Translations under genes and position numbers: made by a program
The notes under the pieces: generated by a model
The model's input: only the letters and a program-made list of their open reading frames with translations
The model's database searches: none
Told to the model about the DNA's origin: nothing
Assembly: GCF_000143415.4 (NCBI RefSeq)
Contig: NW_003314325.1
Span: 414,860-478,859 of the forward strand
From: Selaginella moellendorffii
Lineage: Eukaryota; Streptophyta; Lycopodiopsida; Selaginellales; Selaginellaceae
Direction: 5' to 3'
DNA: 64,000 bases
Shown: positions 44,101 to 52,981 of the stretch, piece by piece
How positions within the stretch are numbered: position 1 is the stretch's first letter
Layout: the number at the start of each line of letters is the position of its first letter

Positions 44101-45437
44101 TGCTTGATGCATCGGCGAAGAATGTTGTCAATTCCGAGTTTGTAGAGAGTGCCTCCAATGATTGAGTATCGTCGGGTTTTAGCAACAAAAGTCTTCTTTT
44201 GGTCGGACGTAGTGTACTGATCTGGAACTTTTGCTGAGTTGAGGTAACTGAAGACGTCATCGAGCCAGGTTGCTGGTATTGAAACTCGGAATAGGTTTGA
44301 GTCGGGTAAGTCATCGGTAAGTATTTCGGGTTTGTCGCCGGTGGTGATCCGGCTGAGATAATCTGCTTGTTCATGATTTTTGCCGGGTTTGTGGACGATC
44401 TCGAAGTTGTATTCTTGTAGTAAAAGGAACCATCTTGATATTCGACCAGATAGTATTGGCTTGTTGATGAGGTAAAGGAGTGCCTTGTGGTCGACGAAAA
44501 TTACGACTTTAGTTGATAGTATGTAGTGTCGAAACTTCTGAAGTGAGTAGATCATGCCGAGAGCTTCTTTCTCGGTGGTGGTGTAATTTCGTTCAGCTGG
44601 GTTGAGTAGTCGGCTGGCGTAGTAGATCGGTTGATCGCGGTTGTCGTGTTGAGTTTGGCTCAGAATTGCACCACTGGCGACATCGGAAGTGTCGACATGA
44701 ATGTGGAACTCTTGTGTCCAGTCAGGCTTGGCAAGGATCGGTGCTGTTGTTAGTTTGAGTCGGAGATTATCGAATGCTTGTTGCTGTTCGGACGTCCATG
44801 TCCATTGGGCATCTTGTTTTAGTCCATCGGTGAGTGGTTTGGCAATGTGAGCGTACTTGTGGATGAATCGTCGGTGATATCCTACTTTGCCGAGGAAGCA
44901 CCGAAGTTCTTTCTGGTTCTTCGGCGGTTCAAGTTTGGAGATGACGTCAACTTTGTCCTTGTCGATGAGAATGCCATGTTTGCAGACAACGTGGCCGAGG
45001 AGTACTCCAGATTTGACGAAGAAAGCACATTTGTCGGGGTTGAGTGCTATGTTGTTCTCCTCACACTTGTTGAGGCATTTCTCCAGGCATTCAAGATGTT
45101 GATCTTCCGAGCTGAACACGCTGAAGTCGTCCATGAAGACTCTCATGAAGTCAGTGAGGTAGTCTCGGAAAGTGTTGGTAACAAGCCTTTGGAAGGTGAA
45201 TGGGGCGTTGCAGAGTCCAAAAGGCATTCGTCGATAAGCATAGGCTCCCCATGGACTGATGAATGCTGTCTTGTGCTGATCTTCTTCGGCGATGTGAATT
45301 TGGTTGTAGCCGGAGAAACCATCGAGGAAGGAATACATCTCGTGTCCAGCGACTACGTCAAGAACTTCGTCGGTAAATGGTATCGGGAAGACATCTTTTT
45401 CGGTGGCGTCGTTGAGCTGTTTATAGTTGACGCAGAT
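41136..45437 (-). CDS. Retrotransposon pol: RT, RNase H, integrase and long C-terminal extension
   Basis: The frame is open from just after the stop at 45438 to 41136 (about 1430 codons). In order: RT (FLDGFSGYNQI, MPFGLCNAP, and FMDDFSV at about 45115-45141 holding the catalytic Asp pair). RNase H (HVDTSDVASGAIL, then KEALGMIY and VDHKALLYL). Integrase with the HHCC zinc finger (GGHF...CDTCQRH). Integrase core D,D,E (GLDFVG, TDRGTHF, NGQAEATN). After HVLWYRGP...LRPYHV, the usual end of gypsy pol, about 640 more codons follow. They are Gln/Thr/Ser/Pro-rich with a globular-looking middle (LSPARIASVFKISNKG to AEVYGALLDGKRVN) and a basic tail. No chromodomain is seen. Confidence 0.9.
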   Translation of the reverse strand: MCVNYKQLNDATEKDVFPIPFTDEVLDVVAGHEMYSFLDGFSGYNQIHIAEEDQHKTAFISPWGAYAYRRMPFGLCNAPFTFQRLVTNTFRDYLTDFMRVFMDDFSVFSSEDQHLECLEKCLNKCEENNIALNPDKCAFFVKSGVLLGHVVCKHGILIDKDKVDVISKLEPPKNQKELRCFLGKVGYHRRFIHKYAHIAKPLTDGLKQDAQWTWTSEQQQAFDNLRLKLTTAPILAKPDWTQEFHIHVDTSDVASGAILSQTQHDNRDQPIYYASRLLNPAERNYTTTEKEALGMIYSLQKFRHYILSTKVVIFVDHKALLYLINKPILSGRISRWFLLLQEYNFEIVHKPGKNHEQADYLSRITTGDKPEILTDDLPDSNLFRVSIPATWLDDVFSYLNSAKVPDQYTTSDQKKTFVAKTRRYSIIGGTLYKLGIDNILRRCIKQPHTTQIIKEAHDGPSGGHFTADTTTRKILQAGLWWPTLWHDTEEFCKCCDTCQRHRLPPKTQTQQLNPTFPMAPFQKWGLDFVGPQVSTRRRNQYIIVATDYTTKWAEAIPLQHATAKATATFIYENIITRFGTPLELVTDRGTHFINQTIEHLATEFKLRHKTSTPYYPQGNGQAEATNKTLKTILKKVINDSSKDWDDKLLDVLWAYRTAYKVTTDMTPFKLAFGTEAITPIEFIVPSMRVTVKYNLDTRHAVRERLQQLEHLDELRLNALWTLHAIQKQRKARHDRQASRHNIPKYSVDDHVLWYRGPIGKLGRKLHTNWQGPFKIIELYPNGIAKVSTLAEDFTEIVNLNKLRPYHVNIFNINTSTNFRPKPTNTPKPTINTHPNRQTLTQISSIQLNSTQHELIHQLQQQTAAKICKSQATVGSTPPEQISIVELELTSSPISTIDLQSSQIKPHQFRQQISTVHHQQSSAARSANQQLQVSRTLTGRALRSQKMKRKMPAHPPRCLRYVIHHIPRLPSNDTTTWLKDHGFELLHKAFSTHPDQKLARKLAASFNPKNSTITDGTNEITLSPARIASVFKISNKGLLKFSGEVPQQIIKANREITGELTWEDIDEQHMDRLKALLLYYELRPTDRTIGKRTAEVYGALLDGKRVNVAHHLHELLLKLLDRAILATLNKKTMRTVIFPLLIALHQALPNKQPWTTQTNSTEQSDSSEEHSESEGATPSKKQKPASQQSGSTHSNNTSSSNKHSNNSTPLRRRFTRKTPANPAPKPLIREHLIISDKEHNSHHHQQSPQNPHPLESAPKPTTSHKHINIAKEKRQLITQNSISTPAENNILNAPTSLTRSTKENIDYLRQSLEEHATMSPPANTTTSIHKNSAPSTKFQAKNFSMDKLISTPHLGRSSTIKLKSSSPTTSKNLAQPRHPHPTKQIQPPVTSTPGTKNRANPSEKHQDHRAGAGAATMPQPQSQVRRDYDEIRKE

Positions 45438-46502
45438 TCAAAGTTTGCCATTTTTCTTCGGTACAACCACCAGTGGTGAAAGCCATATCAGATTCTGAAT
45501 TGGGTAGATGTACTCGACATGGAGAAGCTTGTCGAGTTCTTTCTTTACTTGTGCCATCAGATTCGGATTCATCCGGTAGGCTGCTTGTCTTCTTGGTTTT
45601 GAGTCTGGAAGAAGGGTGATGGTGTGAAGGCTGAGTTTTGGCGAAACTCCCTTAAGGTCTCGATAACTCCAAGCAAACAAGTGTTTCTTCTTTCGGAGAA
45701 GATTGATGCCTTTGTCTCAAAAACTTGCCGAGATGTCAATGGCGAGTACAATGTAGTGTTCGTTGCCATCGTCGGCAAGGCTGACTTTTTCGAGTTTTTG
45801 GTCTGCTGGAATTGATGGAATGTAGGCAACTTTGTTGTGGTTATCGACTGTGAATGCCGGTGGCGCTTCGAGTTTTGTATCTCGAGTGACTGGATTTTTC
45901 AGTGCTGATGTAATCGGGGGTCGTTCTCGTTGGAAGTCGGCGACAATTCGGAAGAGGTCGATCTCGGCCAAAGGTTCGAGATCGGGGTAGGCTGTGAGAA
46001 TTTGTTGTTCTTGATAGTTGTCGAGGCCATCTTCGAGATTATATTCTTCCAAGTCAATAGGTCGGTTGTGGCTGGACAGTGATTTAGTCGCTTTTGTCGA
46101 CACAGTTGTTGGTCCGTCTGGTCCGTGAAGGATAAGATTGTCATTGGGCCAATCTTGATAAACTTGGGCAGTTCAGAGCCAAGGTCGACCGAGGAGAATT
46201 GAGTATCCGTCGGTCTGCTCCGGTAGTTTGAGGACGACATAGTTGACTGGTATTTTGACGCCTTGAATGGTGGTGTTGACTTTTCGGATGATGCCTTTGG
46301 GTTGAACAGATCGGTGGTCGGCCATTCGGACATTGAAAGGTGCTGGGTGAACTGGGCCAATGTTGAGTTGTTGAACAAGACTTTCTTCAATAATATTAAC
46401 GCTGGAGCCGCCGTCAATTATGGCTCCTCGAACAAGATGTTTGTCGAGTCGTAGGTCGATTGTCGGAACATCATTGTCACAATCGCCTGGTTGAATCTCG
46501 GT
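45438..46502 (-). pseudogene. Retrotransposon protease and N-terminal RT, with TGA stops
   Basis: Same frame as the main pol ORF. The aspartic protease reads VRGAIIDGGSSVN (the Asp-Gly catalytic motif of plant gypsy elements) to YSILLGRPWL, then a TGA at 46173-46175. A linker has a TGA at 45717-45719. The RT start, LFAWSYRDLKGV, YRMNPNLMAQVKKELDKLL and VVVPKKNGKL, is followed by a TGA at 45438-45440 and then ICVNYKQLN. In family members the residue after KKNGK(L/W) is Arg, so this stop replaces an Arg codon. Confidence 0.85.
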
Positions 46503-49421
46503 TCAAAATGTGTCAACAGCTGTCTGTGTTGAGTTGAGTGTGGGCGAGTCTATCAAAGTGTTGGTCGGTGCAGATGTCAGATCAGTGAGCTGTTTGGTGA
46601 GGTAGGGTGCAATCTTCAGCAGTTGGCCAATGGTGATCTGAATATTTTGGTTGAGGATAGTCTCTGCGACTGCTTGGATTTTGTCGAAGTTTGCCGAATT
46701 GTGTTCTGGTGTCGGTGTCGATGTTGGACGATTTGTCTGTCCGTTTTCTGGTATTGAGTCTTGGCATTGTTGTCGAGCTAGTGATGGTTGAGCTTCATTG
46801 TCGGAGTCTAAAATCACTAATTCGGATGGGTGTAGAGCGAGTTGCTGCTGTATCTTGGCAGCTAACTTCTGCTTCTTTTTCCATTCCCGGAGTTTTGTCG
46901 GGCTCTCAGGGCCTTTCTCTTCACTATCTCCGGAATCTCTATCCGGTTGTTGTTGTTTTTCTGCTCGAATTTGTGCTCGGGTTTGTACTGCCATGACTTG
47001 AGGATCTGAGTCGTCATTGTCGGCATAAGGTAGTTCGTCGGTCTCGACCATCCTTGTTGTTGGTGGTTGCTGCTGGTTCTGATCTTGTTGTCGAGGAGGC
47101 GGTGGACCAAGTCTCGGCGAACCGCCTTGGTTTTGAAGTCGAGGTTGCCATAGTCGGTTGTTGTAGTTGCCTTGGTAGGCCTGGTCTTGATAACCTTGGC
47201 CTTGGTATCTTCGGTTTTGGTATCTTGGGTATTGTTGGTATCCTTGGTTGTAGTTGTCTCGGTTTGCCGGGTAGTTCCGGTTCGGCAGGTATTGTCGATC
47301 GTTGTAGTTGTTGTTGTAGTCGTTGTTGTAATTGTTGTAGTTGTTGTAGCGAGGTTGATCATTCCATTGTCGACTCTGGTGTTGGAAGTTGTTTCTGAGC
47401 GGTCTCCAGTTTGTTGGAGGTGGTGCTTGGTGATTGTCGAAGTATTGATTTGGATATGCTTGTCGAAACTGCTGTCGGGGAGAGTTCGAGACTTGTCGAA
47501 CTTCTGGAGAATTTCAAAATCTGCAAGTCTTGGCGTCATGACCTTCTTTGGCACAGATTTGGCATTTGGAGATTTGGAGTTTGCAGTCACTTGCCGGATG
47601 TCCTTCGTTCTTGCACTTAGTACACCAAATTCCAGATCGAAATTCTTTGATGTCGGTCTTGGCTTTTCCCTTGAGCTTGTCGATTGTTTTCCTGAGTTTC
47701 CGAAGCTTTGACTTGGTGCTCTCTCCGAGTTCATCGTCAGAGTCGTCATCGGAACTGCTATCAGAATCTGAGTTATCTGTGTCATCTACTTGTGCTGTCA
47801 TTCGTCGAGCTTGAACATCTTGAAGGGCTCTTGCGAGTTCGAGGTAAGTGGCAACGTTGATGTGTGTTGCTGCTTCTCGGAGGGATCGTCGGAGTCCTTG
47901 CATGTACCATTGGTAAAGTAATGTTTCGGTGGCACTGTTTCCGCATTTGCTAGCATGTCGAGTGAAGGTTTGAGTGTAGTCGTTGATAGATTGACCGGAC
48001 TTCTGCTTGAGTTTTTGGATCTTGTGAAGTCGTTAACTTTGAGTGAGGGAAGACTTGAATCGGTCTACGAGTTTGAGTGTGAGGTCGTCAAAACTTGTAT
48101 TTTGAGGAAGCGTTTGAGCCCATTCGTTGGCTCTCTTTCGAAGGGTACATCGGAAATAGTATGGAAGTTCGGTCGTCTGGTTGTTGATTCGGATGGCTTC
48201 TCGGAACTGTTCAACATGTTTCTCGGCATCTTCTGACTTCAGACCATGAAATAGTGGATAGGAGACGTGTCTTCCGACTGGTATGTTGGCGACGGCAGTA
48301 GTGACTGCCATTTGCTGTTGGTAATAATGTCGGTATTGTCGAGGTTGTTTTGTCAGGTTGTTACTGTGGAGTCCTNNNNNNNNNNNNNNNNNNNNNNNNN
48401 NNNNNNNNNNNNNNNNNNNNNNNNNNNNNNNNNNNNNNNNNNNNNNNNNNNNNNNNNNNNNNNNNNNNNNNNNNNNNNNNNNNNNNNNNNGACTGTTGTC
48501 GGGTGTGTCTTCGACGTCGTCGTAGTCGTCGGTGTCGGGTTGCTTGCCGGTGTTGATTTTCGGAAGATGGTGGTCGAACTTGTTGTCGACGTACTTGTCG
48601 GAGTTATGTTGTGTTGGTTGTGGTTGTTCTTTTAAATTGTGAAAGAGTTCTTCGATCGTATAGTTGTGTGGTGATTGTGGTTGCTGTGGAAGATTGTTGT
48701 CGTCGACAATTGGTTCGTCGATCTCGTTGTTGTTGGATGATTGTAGCTGTTCGGCAGGTCGATGTGAGTTGTTGATGTGGAGTGCTTGACTATTGGACGA
48801 TTCAGGTTGTTCGTCTTTACTGCTGCTGACTGGGTATATTGGAGTGCAACTGTAATTGGTGAAGTCGAGTTGTTGTCTCGTCGGTGCGTTGAAGTCGAAA
48901 GCGTGTTCGAAAGGTCTTGCTGATAGCGGGCTTCGATAGATGTTGGAAGCAAATGTAGGATATATTGGTGTTGTGAAGATCGGTCGGTATGGCGAAAATG
49001 GTGCTGGTCTGGTGAAGTCTGTGAAGCTGGGTGGGAAACTTGGTCGTTCGTTGTCACTATAGATGGGGTTGGTGAATGTACCTTTGAAGTGGTTGTATGC
49101 TGCTTGAAAAATGTTTTGTTGCTCGGGCGTAGTCTGTGTCGACTGCTCGAATGTTCGGTTGGGCTCGGGCACTTTGGTGGGTGCCGTCAAGGGTGCTGAT
49201 TCAGGCTCGGGCACTTCGGTGGGTGCTGTCGAGGGTGCTGCCGGTGGTGTGTCCGGTGGTGTTGTGTAGTTGTCGTATTCTTTGCGGATGTCCGATACTG
49301 ATTCGTCGGAGTTAGCTCGCGGTAATAATTCGTGTCGGATGTAATTCTCTCTCTTGGAGGGTCTAAGAATTTGATTCAACTTCTCTTGGTCTTTCTTTCT
49401 CTTTATTTCTAAATTCTTCAA
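46503..49421 (-). pseudogene. Retrotransposon gag, with stops and an assembly gap
   Basis: The same frame as pol. A Pro/Ser/Thr-rich N-terminus is followed by the retroviral-type gag domain (YPLFHGLKSEDAEKHVEQF, ANEWAQTLP, LVDRFKSS). A TAA at 48033 interrupts it. Then come a Ser/Asp-rich acidic stretch and two CX2CX4HX4C zinc knuckles (CTKCKNEGHPASDC, CQICAKEGHDAKTC). TGA follows at 47514. An Asn/Gln/Tyr-rich low-complexity region (NNYNN repeats) leads to a further TGA at 46503. The run of N at 48376-48490 falls inside the N-terminal part. Gag packages the element RNA. Confidence 0.85.
48376..48490. other. Assembly gap, 115 N
   Basis: Unknown bases inside the retrotransposon gag region. The frame is open across the gap at the given length, but the true size is unknown. 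Confidence 1.
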
Positions 49422-49507
49422 ATCTCTATCTAAACGTCGGATAAGCCGTTGTCGGTCTTCTTCCGACTTGCTGGATGTTCTTCATGGTTTTGGATACATG
49501 CATTCTT

Positions 49508-50425
49508 CTACTGGTTGTCGGTGTCAGATTTGTGTCTGCAGTCAATCATGCAGTTCGGGCAGAACTTTGGGAAGACTGTCGGTGGGCCAATTGTTGATAA
49601 AGTCGTCGTGAGCTTGTTCTTTCTTTTCAGTGCAAATATCGACGGTGGTGTGTGTTGGGTTGGGTTGTGGTCAGCCGAGTTGTGTTGGGTCGAGTGTGTT
49701 GGTGCAGTATGCAAACTAGTCTTCCACGTGCTGGTGCCGAGATGGAGTTCAATGAAGAGTTTCGGATATTCGGGTTTGTCTGGAATGATTTCTTCGATAA
49801 TGTCGTCGAGTTGTTCGAGTCCGGATTGGGCGATGGCGTGATTGGCGAGAGTTGTTGCAGCGAACGTGTTGAGTTCGAACCGAGTTCGGACTGTTGTTTC
49901 AGTGCTGAGCTGCTGACTTTGTCGGAGGGGTTGTCGAAAAATCGGTGGTGCGTTGTGAAGTTGTCCCTCGACAAGTTGTCCAATACCGGGTAACAAAGTG
50001 ATGGGTTCGTCGTTGGTGTAGGTTTTGAGGATGTGCTTCGGTATTTGGAGTGGGCGCAGGAATTGGACTTGTGTCGGAACGCTAGGATTGCTGGGTCGAC
50101 GATTGCACAGAAGATGGGTTCGTTTCGGTAGTGGTGTCGGTTTGTGTCGAGGGCGCTGGTTGATGTCTCGAACTTGGAGTGGGTGGTCTTGTGCTCGGAG
50201 ATGGAGTTTGCCAATGAAGCTGCTAAGGGCATTTGCTGATGAAGGTGCTGGTAGATTGGAGTTTCTTGTCAAAGAGAGTCGTTGGTGTTCTCCGTCGGTG
50301 ATTGGACTTGGAGATCTCGAGAGAGAGCTTGCAGATTCTTCAAAAATCTCCTCTGGAAAGTTTCTGTCTTTACTGCATTGGGCAGCAACCGCTTGGACGC
50401 CGTTGATCCATGGTGGCAGTGGCAT
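49508..50425 (-). CDS. Extra ORF upstream of gag in the retrotransposon
   Basis: A 305-codon ORF between the 5' LTR and gag, in a different frame from gag-pol. It starts MPLPPWINGVQAVAAQC and has LDDIIEEIIPDKPEYPKLFIEL near the middle. The C-terminal part has paired cysteines (FCPNCMIDC). No family is recognised. Unlike gag-pol it has no stop, which may mean it is real element coding or simply chance. It overlaps minor ORFs in other frames. Confidence 0.4.
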   Translation of the reverse strand: MPLPPWINGVQAVAAQCSKDRNFPEEIFEESASSLSRSPSPITDGEHQRLSLTRNSNLPAPSSANALSSFIGKLHLRAQDHPLQVRDINQRPRHKPTPLPKRTHLLCNRRPSNPSVPTQVQFLRPLQIPKHILKTYTNDEPITLLPGIGQLVEGQLHNAPPIFRQPLRQSQQLSTETTVRTRFELNTFAATTLANHAIAQSGLEQLDDIIEEIIPDKPEYPKLFIELHLGTSTWKTSLHTAPTHSTQHNSADHNPTQHTPPSIFALKRKNKLTTTLSTIGPPTVFPKFCPNCMIDCRHKSDTDNQ

Positions 50426-50577
50426 TTGCGTGTTGAATTTGGGCGAATGTACGAATTAGGGCGTATTTTGGGCGAATTTGGGCAAGATGGGTAGATTTCT
50501 GGATCGTTCTTGCTATCTGCGCACAGAGAATGGAGAAAAAAATGGAAGAATTTGTGAACCTGAAGGGGAATTCAGAA

Positions 50578-50592
50578 GCCATGGTCGCCAAA
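50578..50592 (-). other. Candidate primer-binding site
   Basis: Directly inside the 5' LTR the minus strand reads TTTGGCGACCATGGC. TGGCGAC matches the 3' end (CCA) expected of a tRNA primer, but I cannot name the tRNA. Confidence 0.45.
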
Positions 50593-50886
50593 TGAAGAGG
50601 TGAGAAAACTCCTCTTCTCTGGAAATCTATTGTTAGTAAGAAAACAAAAGAGAAAATGGCCCGATCTCCAAGGGCAGAGAAGAAGCACGAGTAAAAGAAT
50701 GCTGTGTATTGATAAGAAAAACGATGGAATGGAGATAGGGATCCATAATTTGGATTCCCCCTTTTGAAATGCTAGCGGTTTTAACTGCTAGCATATACCA
50801 TATGCTGTGCATGATTTAATCTATGGCTCCGATGCAGCCCTGGGTTCAAAGTTGGAGTCCCCTGAACCTTGTTTTTGGTTGAGACA
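50593..50886 (-). repeat. 5' LTR of the Ty3/gypsy element
   Basis: 294 bases, the partner of 40301-40594. Transcription of the element would start here and run leftwards. Confidence 0.93.
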
Positions 50887-50891
50887 GGCCT
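50887..50891 (+). repeat. Target-site duplication, right copy (GGCCT)
   Basis: GGCCT directly after the right LTR, matching 40296-40300. Confidence 0.9.
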
Positions 50892-52080
50892 TCACCGCAC
50901 TCGTCAAGGAGAATGAGCAGCTCGTTGTCAATCAGCTTCGAGGTGTCTGCATAGCGGACCTCCACGCTCGTGAACGATCCAGGCGCCAGTATTTCTTTCA
51001 CCTCCGCCCAGAGTCACGGGCGTTCGAAATCCCAGCTGCTTCTCAATGCACTCGTTCTGAAGCCAGCGCTTCTGTCTCCCCACGGTTGTCATGACAGTTT
51101 CCACTGCCATGGCTTCTGTAGCATATACGTGCAACCTTGTGTAGCTTAGCCTCGAGCTGCTTTTGTAGCAAAGTTAGTCCTTTTTGCCATGAGAGTGTTC
51201 TAGGCCATTCTTGGCCTATTAAAAATGATCCAGTCGGCTGTTGTTCATCCCCGACAGATCCATTTAATTGAGCTTCCAGTGTATCTAACGAGGATGGAAA
51301 GTTTGAGACAAGTCCCTGTAGAAGCTTCCACTGAACGATCGATTCTTGCAGCTCCTGCTGGACTTTTTCCCACTGGTGTAGTGAAAGTTCTTACCTTTGC
51401 TGTTCCTCCTCGAATGCTTGAAATTGTGCTGCTCCTTCATCATCTTTAGGACACCCTCTAACTGCGTTGCAGCTCCTCGGCAAGTGATGTAGGCTGTGAA
51501 CACAGTTCTAATCTTTTCACTCTTGCTCATACCACTGCTCCAAATGAGTTACCCTGGTGATCCAAGCGCTCGTCACTCGAAGGTGGAGTTTTTGGGCAAA
51601 AACTTCACGAAAGAAAGTCTATTGCCGCAGCCTTGTCGAGGTAGCAGAGCTTTGGACTGCAGTTGGAATGACAGCCACCGACGCCTCATGAAGTATGTGA
51701 GTGGATAGGTTGCCTCATGAAGCATGTGAATCAGCTCGATGAAAGCATAGGCCCATGGATTGCTGTTCTGCCCAGGCACAGACACAAGAGCTAGTTTTCC
51801 ACCATGAGCGGCGAGCAACGATTCAGATAATTCTAATGCCAAGATTCAGGCCAGAAAATCTCACAAAATGCAGTCTTGCCTCTTGTGGGGACGATCCATC
51901 GCCCTCTCAGTAGCGCCAATGCGAACCTTAAAACGTTTGAGGGGGAACGAGGAGTTCTACCTTTCCAAAAAGTACAGCATGGCCACCATGCCAAAGCTGA
52001 TCATCCATGGGGAACTAGCCACTCCCTCCTTTCGATTCTACAGCGAAGCACCTTCTCTTCCCGCTTATTGAAGAGCCATG
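50887..52080 (-). pseudogene. Helicase-RBR pseudogene copy B, 5' part
   Basis: Minus-strand pieces match copy C. From the N-terminal side: a start region like 58.74 kb (GTCTTGCCTCTTGTGGGGACGATC on plus). Then NPWAYAFIELI. Then LEGVLKMMKEQHN, which matches AVEGILKTMREQHE of copy C. Then QKRWLQNECIEKQLGFRTPVTLG, which fits the ECxEK segment downstream of the motor. The whole helicase motor is missing between 51.28 and 51.13 kb, so a large deletion came before or with decay. The retrotransposon then cuts it from its 3' part at 40300. Confidence 0.6.
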
Positions 52081-52239
52081 GTTCTAAACAAAACTTCGAA
52101 GGATTGCTAAAAATTTCTAGAACTGCCTTTTTTGCAGCTCAACGGATTACTTTTCAAAGAAAGGAGTATAATTGAAGTCTGAGAATTTCCAGGATAAAAA
52201 TCCAATTATCACAATCTAAAAGTCACCTGAAAAAAACAT

Positions 52240-52388
52240 TCAAAAGGTTTTTATGAGTTACTCAACAAGGAGAAGTTCAAGAATTTCAAGGTCTCACATA
52301 AGGAACTAGCTATTAAGTTCTTAGAGATCAAACTTGATGAAATTGTTGAGTTTGATTAAATAAATTGCTTGTACTCACAGAGAGCATT
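52240..52388 (+). pseudogene. Decayed 3' end of the unknown gene at 16.5 kb
   Basis: GATGAAATTGTTGAGTTTGA and the following TTGCTTGTACT...GCATTG match 17225-17272 at the stop codon and 3' flank. The upstream part (GAGAAGTTCAAGAATTTCAAGGTCTC) is a weak match to the last exon. Not coding. Confidence 0.5.
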
Positions 52389-52478
52389 GCAGATTGAAGC
52401 ATACAAGAGGTAAAATGATCAAGATCTGATGATCTTCCATCGTTAGGAATTTGAAAATCATCGTAACCTGGGTTCTGG

Positions 52479-52835
52479 CTAAGAGCGCTTGCTTTGATGG
52501 ACTTGCAAAGCCTTGTCACGCTCCAAAGCAACCTTGGTTCTCAAGTCCTCGGGAATCCGATAGTAGTTGTCGCTATCCTTGGTGTCCATCTTCACGGCAA
52601 TTTCATACACCTTTCTCTTGTGAGCAATCTCCCGCTCCTCCCTCTTGCTTAGCTTCTCGCCCTCAAACAAGAATTTCTCGTCTAACAAACTGTCTCTGAG
52701 CTGCGCCATTATTTTTTCTTGCCTAGTCTTGAGATACTTTTGACGAGAACGAGCCCTCAACGCCTCTATCATTCTCCGTTTCATCTCTTCCTCGTGTTGG
52801 GACATGTCTACCTCCTTCTTTGAAGTGTTCACCAT
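52479..52835 (-). CDS. DEAH1/PRP2-type splicing helicase N-terminal fragment (118 residues)
   Basis: An intact intronless ORF from ATG to stop. ARSRQKYLKTRQEKIMAQLRD, DEKFLFEGEKLSKREEREI, HKRKVYEIA and YRIPEDL match, in order, the charged N-terminal region of plant DEAH1 (ESP3) and animal DHX16, spliceosomal helicases of the PRP2 group. In those proteins this region comes before the helicase motor; here the ORF ends instead (LQVHQSKRS). It is highly charged and probably alpha-helical. Either it is a separate small protein that keeps only the interaction part, or a truncated copy. It stands head-to-head with lipoyl synthase, 146 bases apart, so they may share a promoter. Confidence 0.6.
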   Translation of the reverse strand: MVNTSKKEVDMSQHEEEMKRRMIEALRARSRQKYLKTRQEKIMAQLRDSLLDEKFLFEGEKLSKREEREIAHKRKVYEIAVKMDTKDSDNYYRIPEDLRTKVALERDKALQVHQSKRS

Positions 52836-52981
52836 TTTCTTGCAACCCTAGAACTTGGAATCCCTTAAATAGTTTGATCCTTGCCTTTTGAAGAGAATAT
52901 ACTTAGAATATGCTCAAGCGTGAAACCATTATCATTTTGGAAATTAGGGTTCTTCGCATTTTTTTCTCCTTTTTTGTGGCC

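Larger units (their letters stand above)
40301..50886 (-). mobile_element. Ty3/gypsy LTR retrotransposon (Tat/Athila-like, no chromodomain), 10.6 kb
   Basis: Two 294-bp LTRs flanked by a GGCCT duplication enclose minus-strand coding DNA in the order gag, protease, RT, RNase H, integrase, then a long extension. The LTRs are about 98% identical, so insertion was recent. The element sits inside helicase pseudogene copy B, whose two halves match up at the target site. One reading frame runs from 49421 to 41136 but has six in-frame stops, so this copy cannot move by itself. Lineage is inferred from FLDGFSGYNQI in RT and the lack of a chromodomain. Confidence 0.93.

Noticed and set aside
42920-44374. 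Several ORFs on other frames within pol
   Set aside because: Shadows of the retrotransposon pol frame, which carries the RT, RNase H and integrase motifs.
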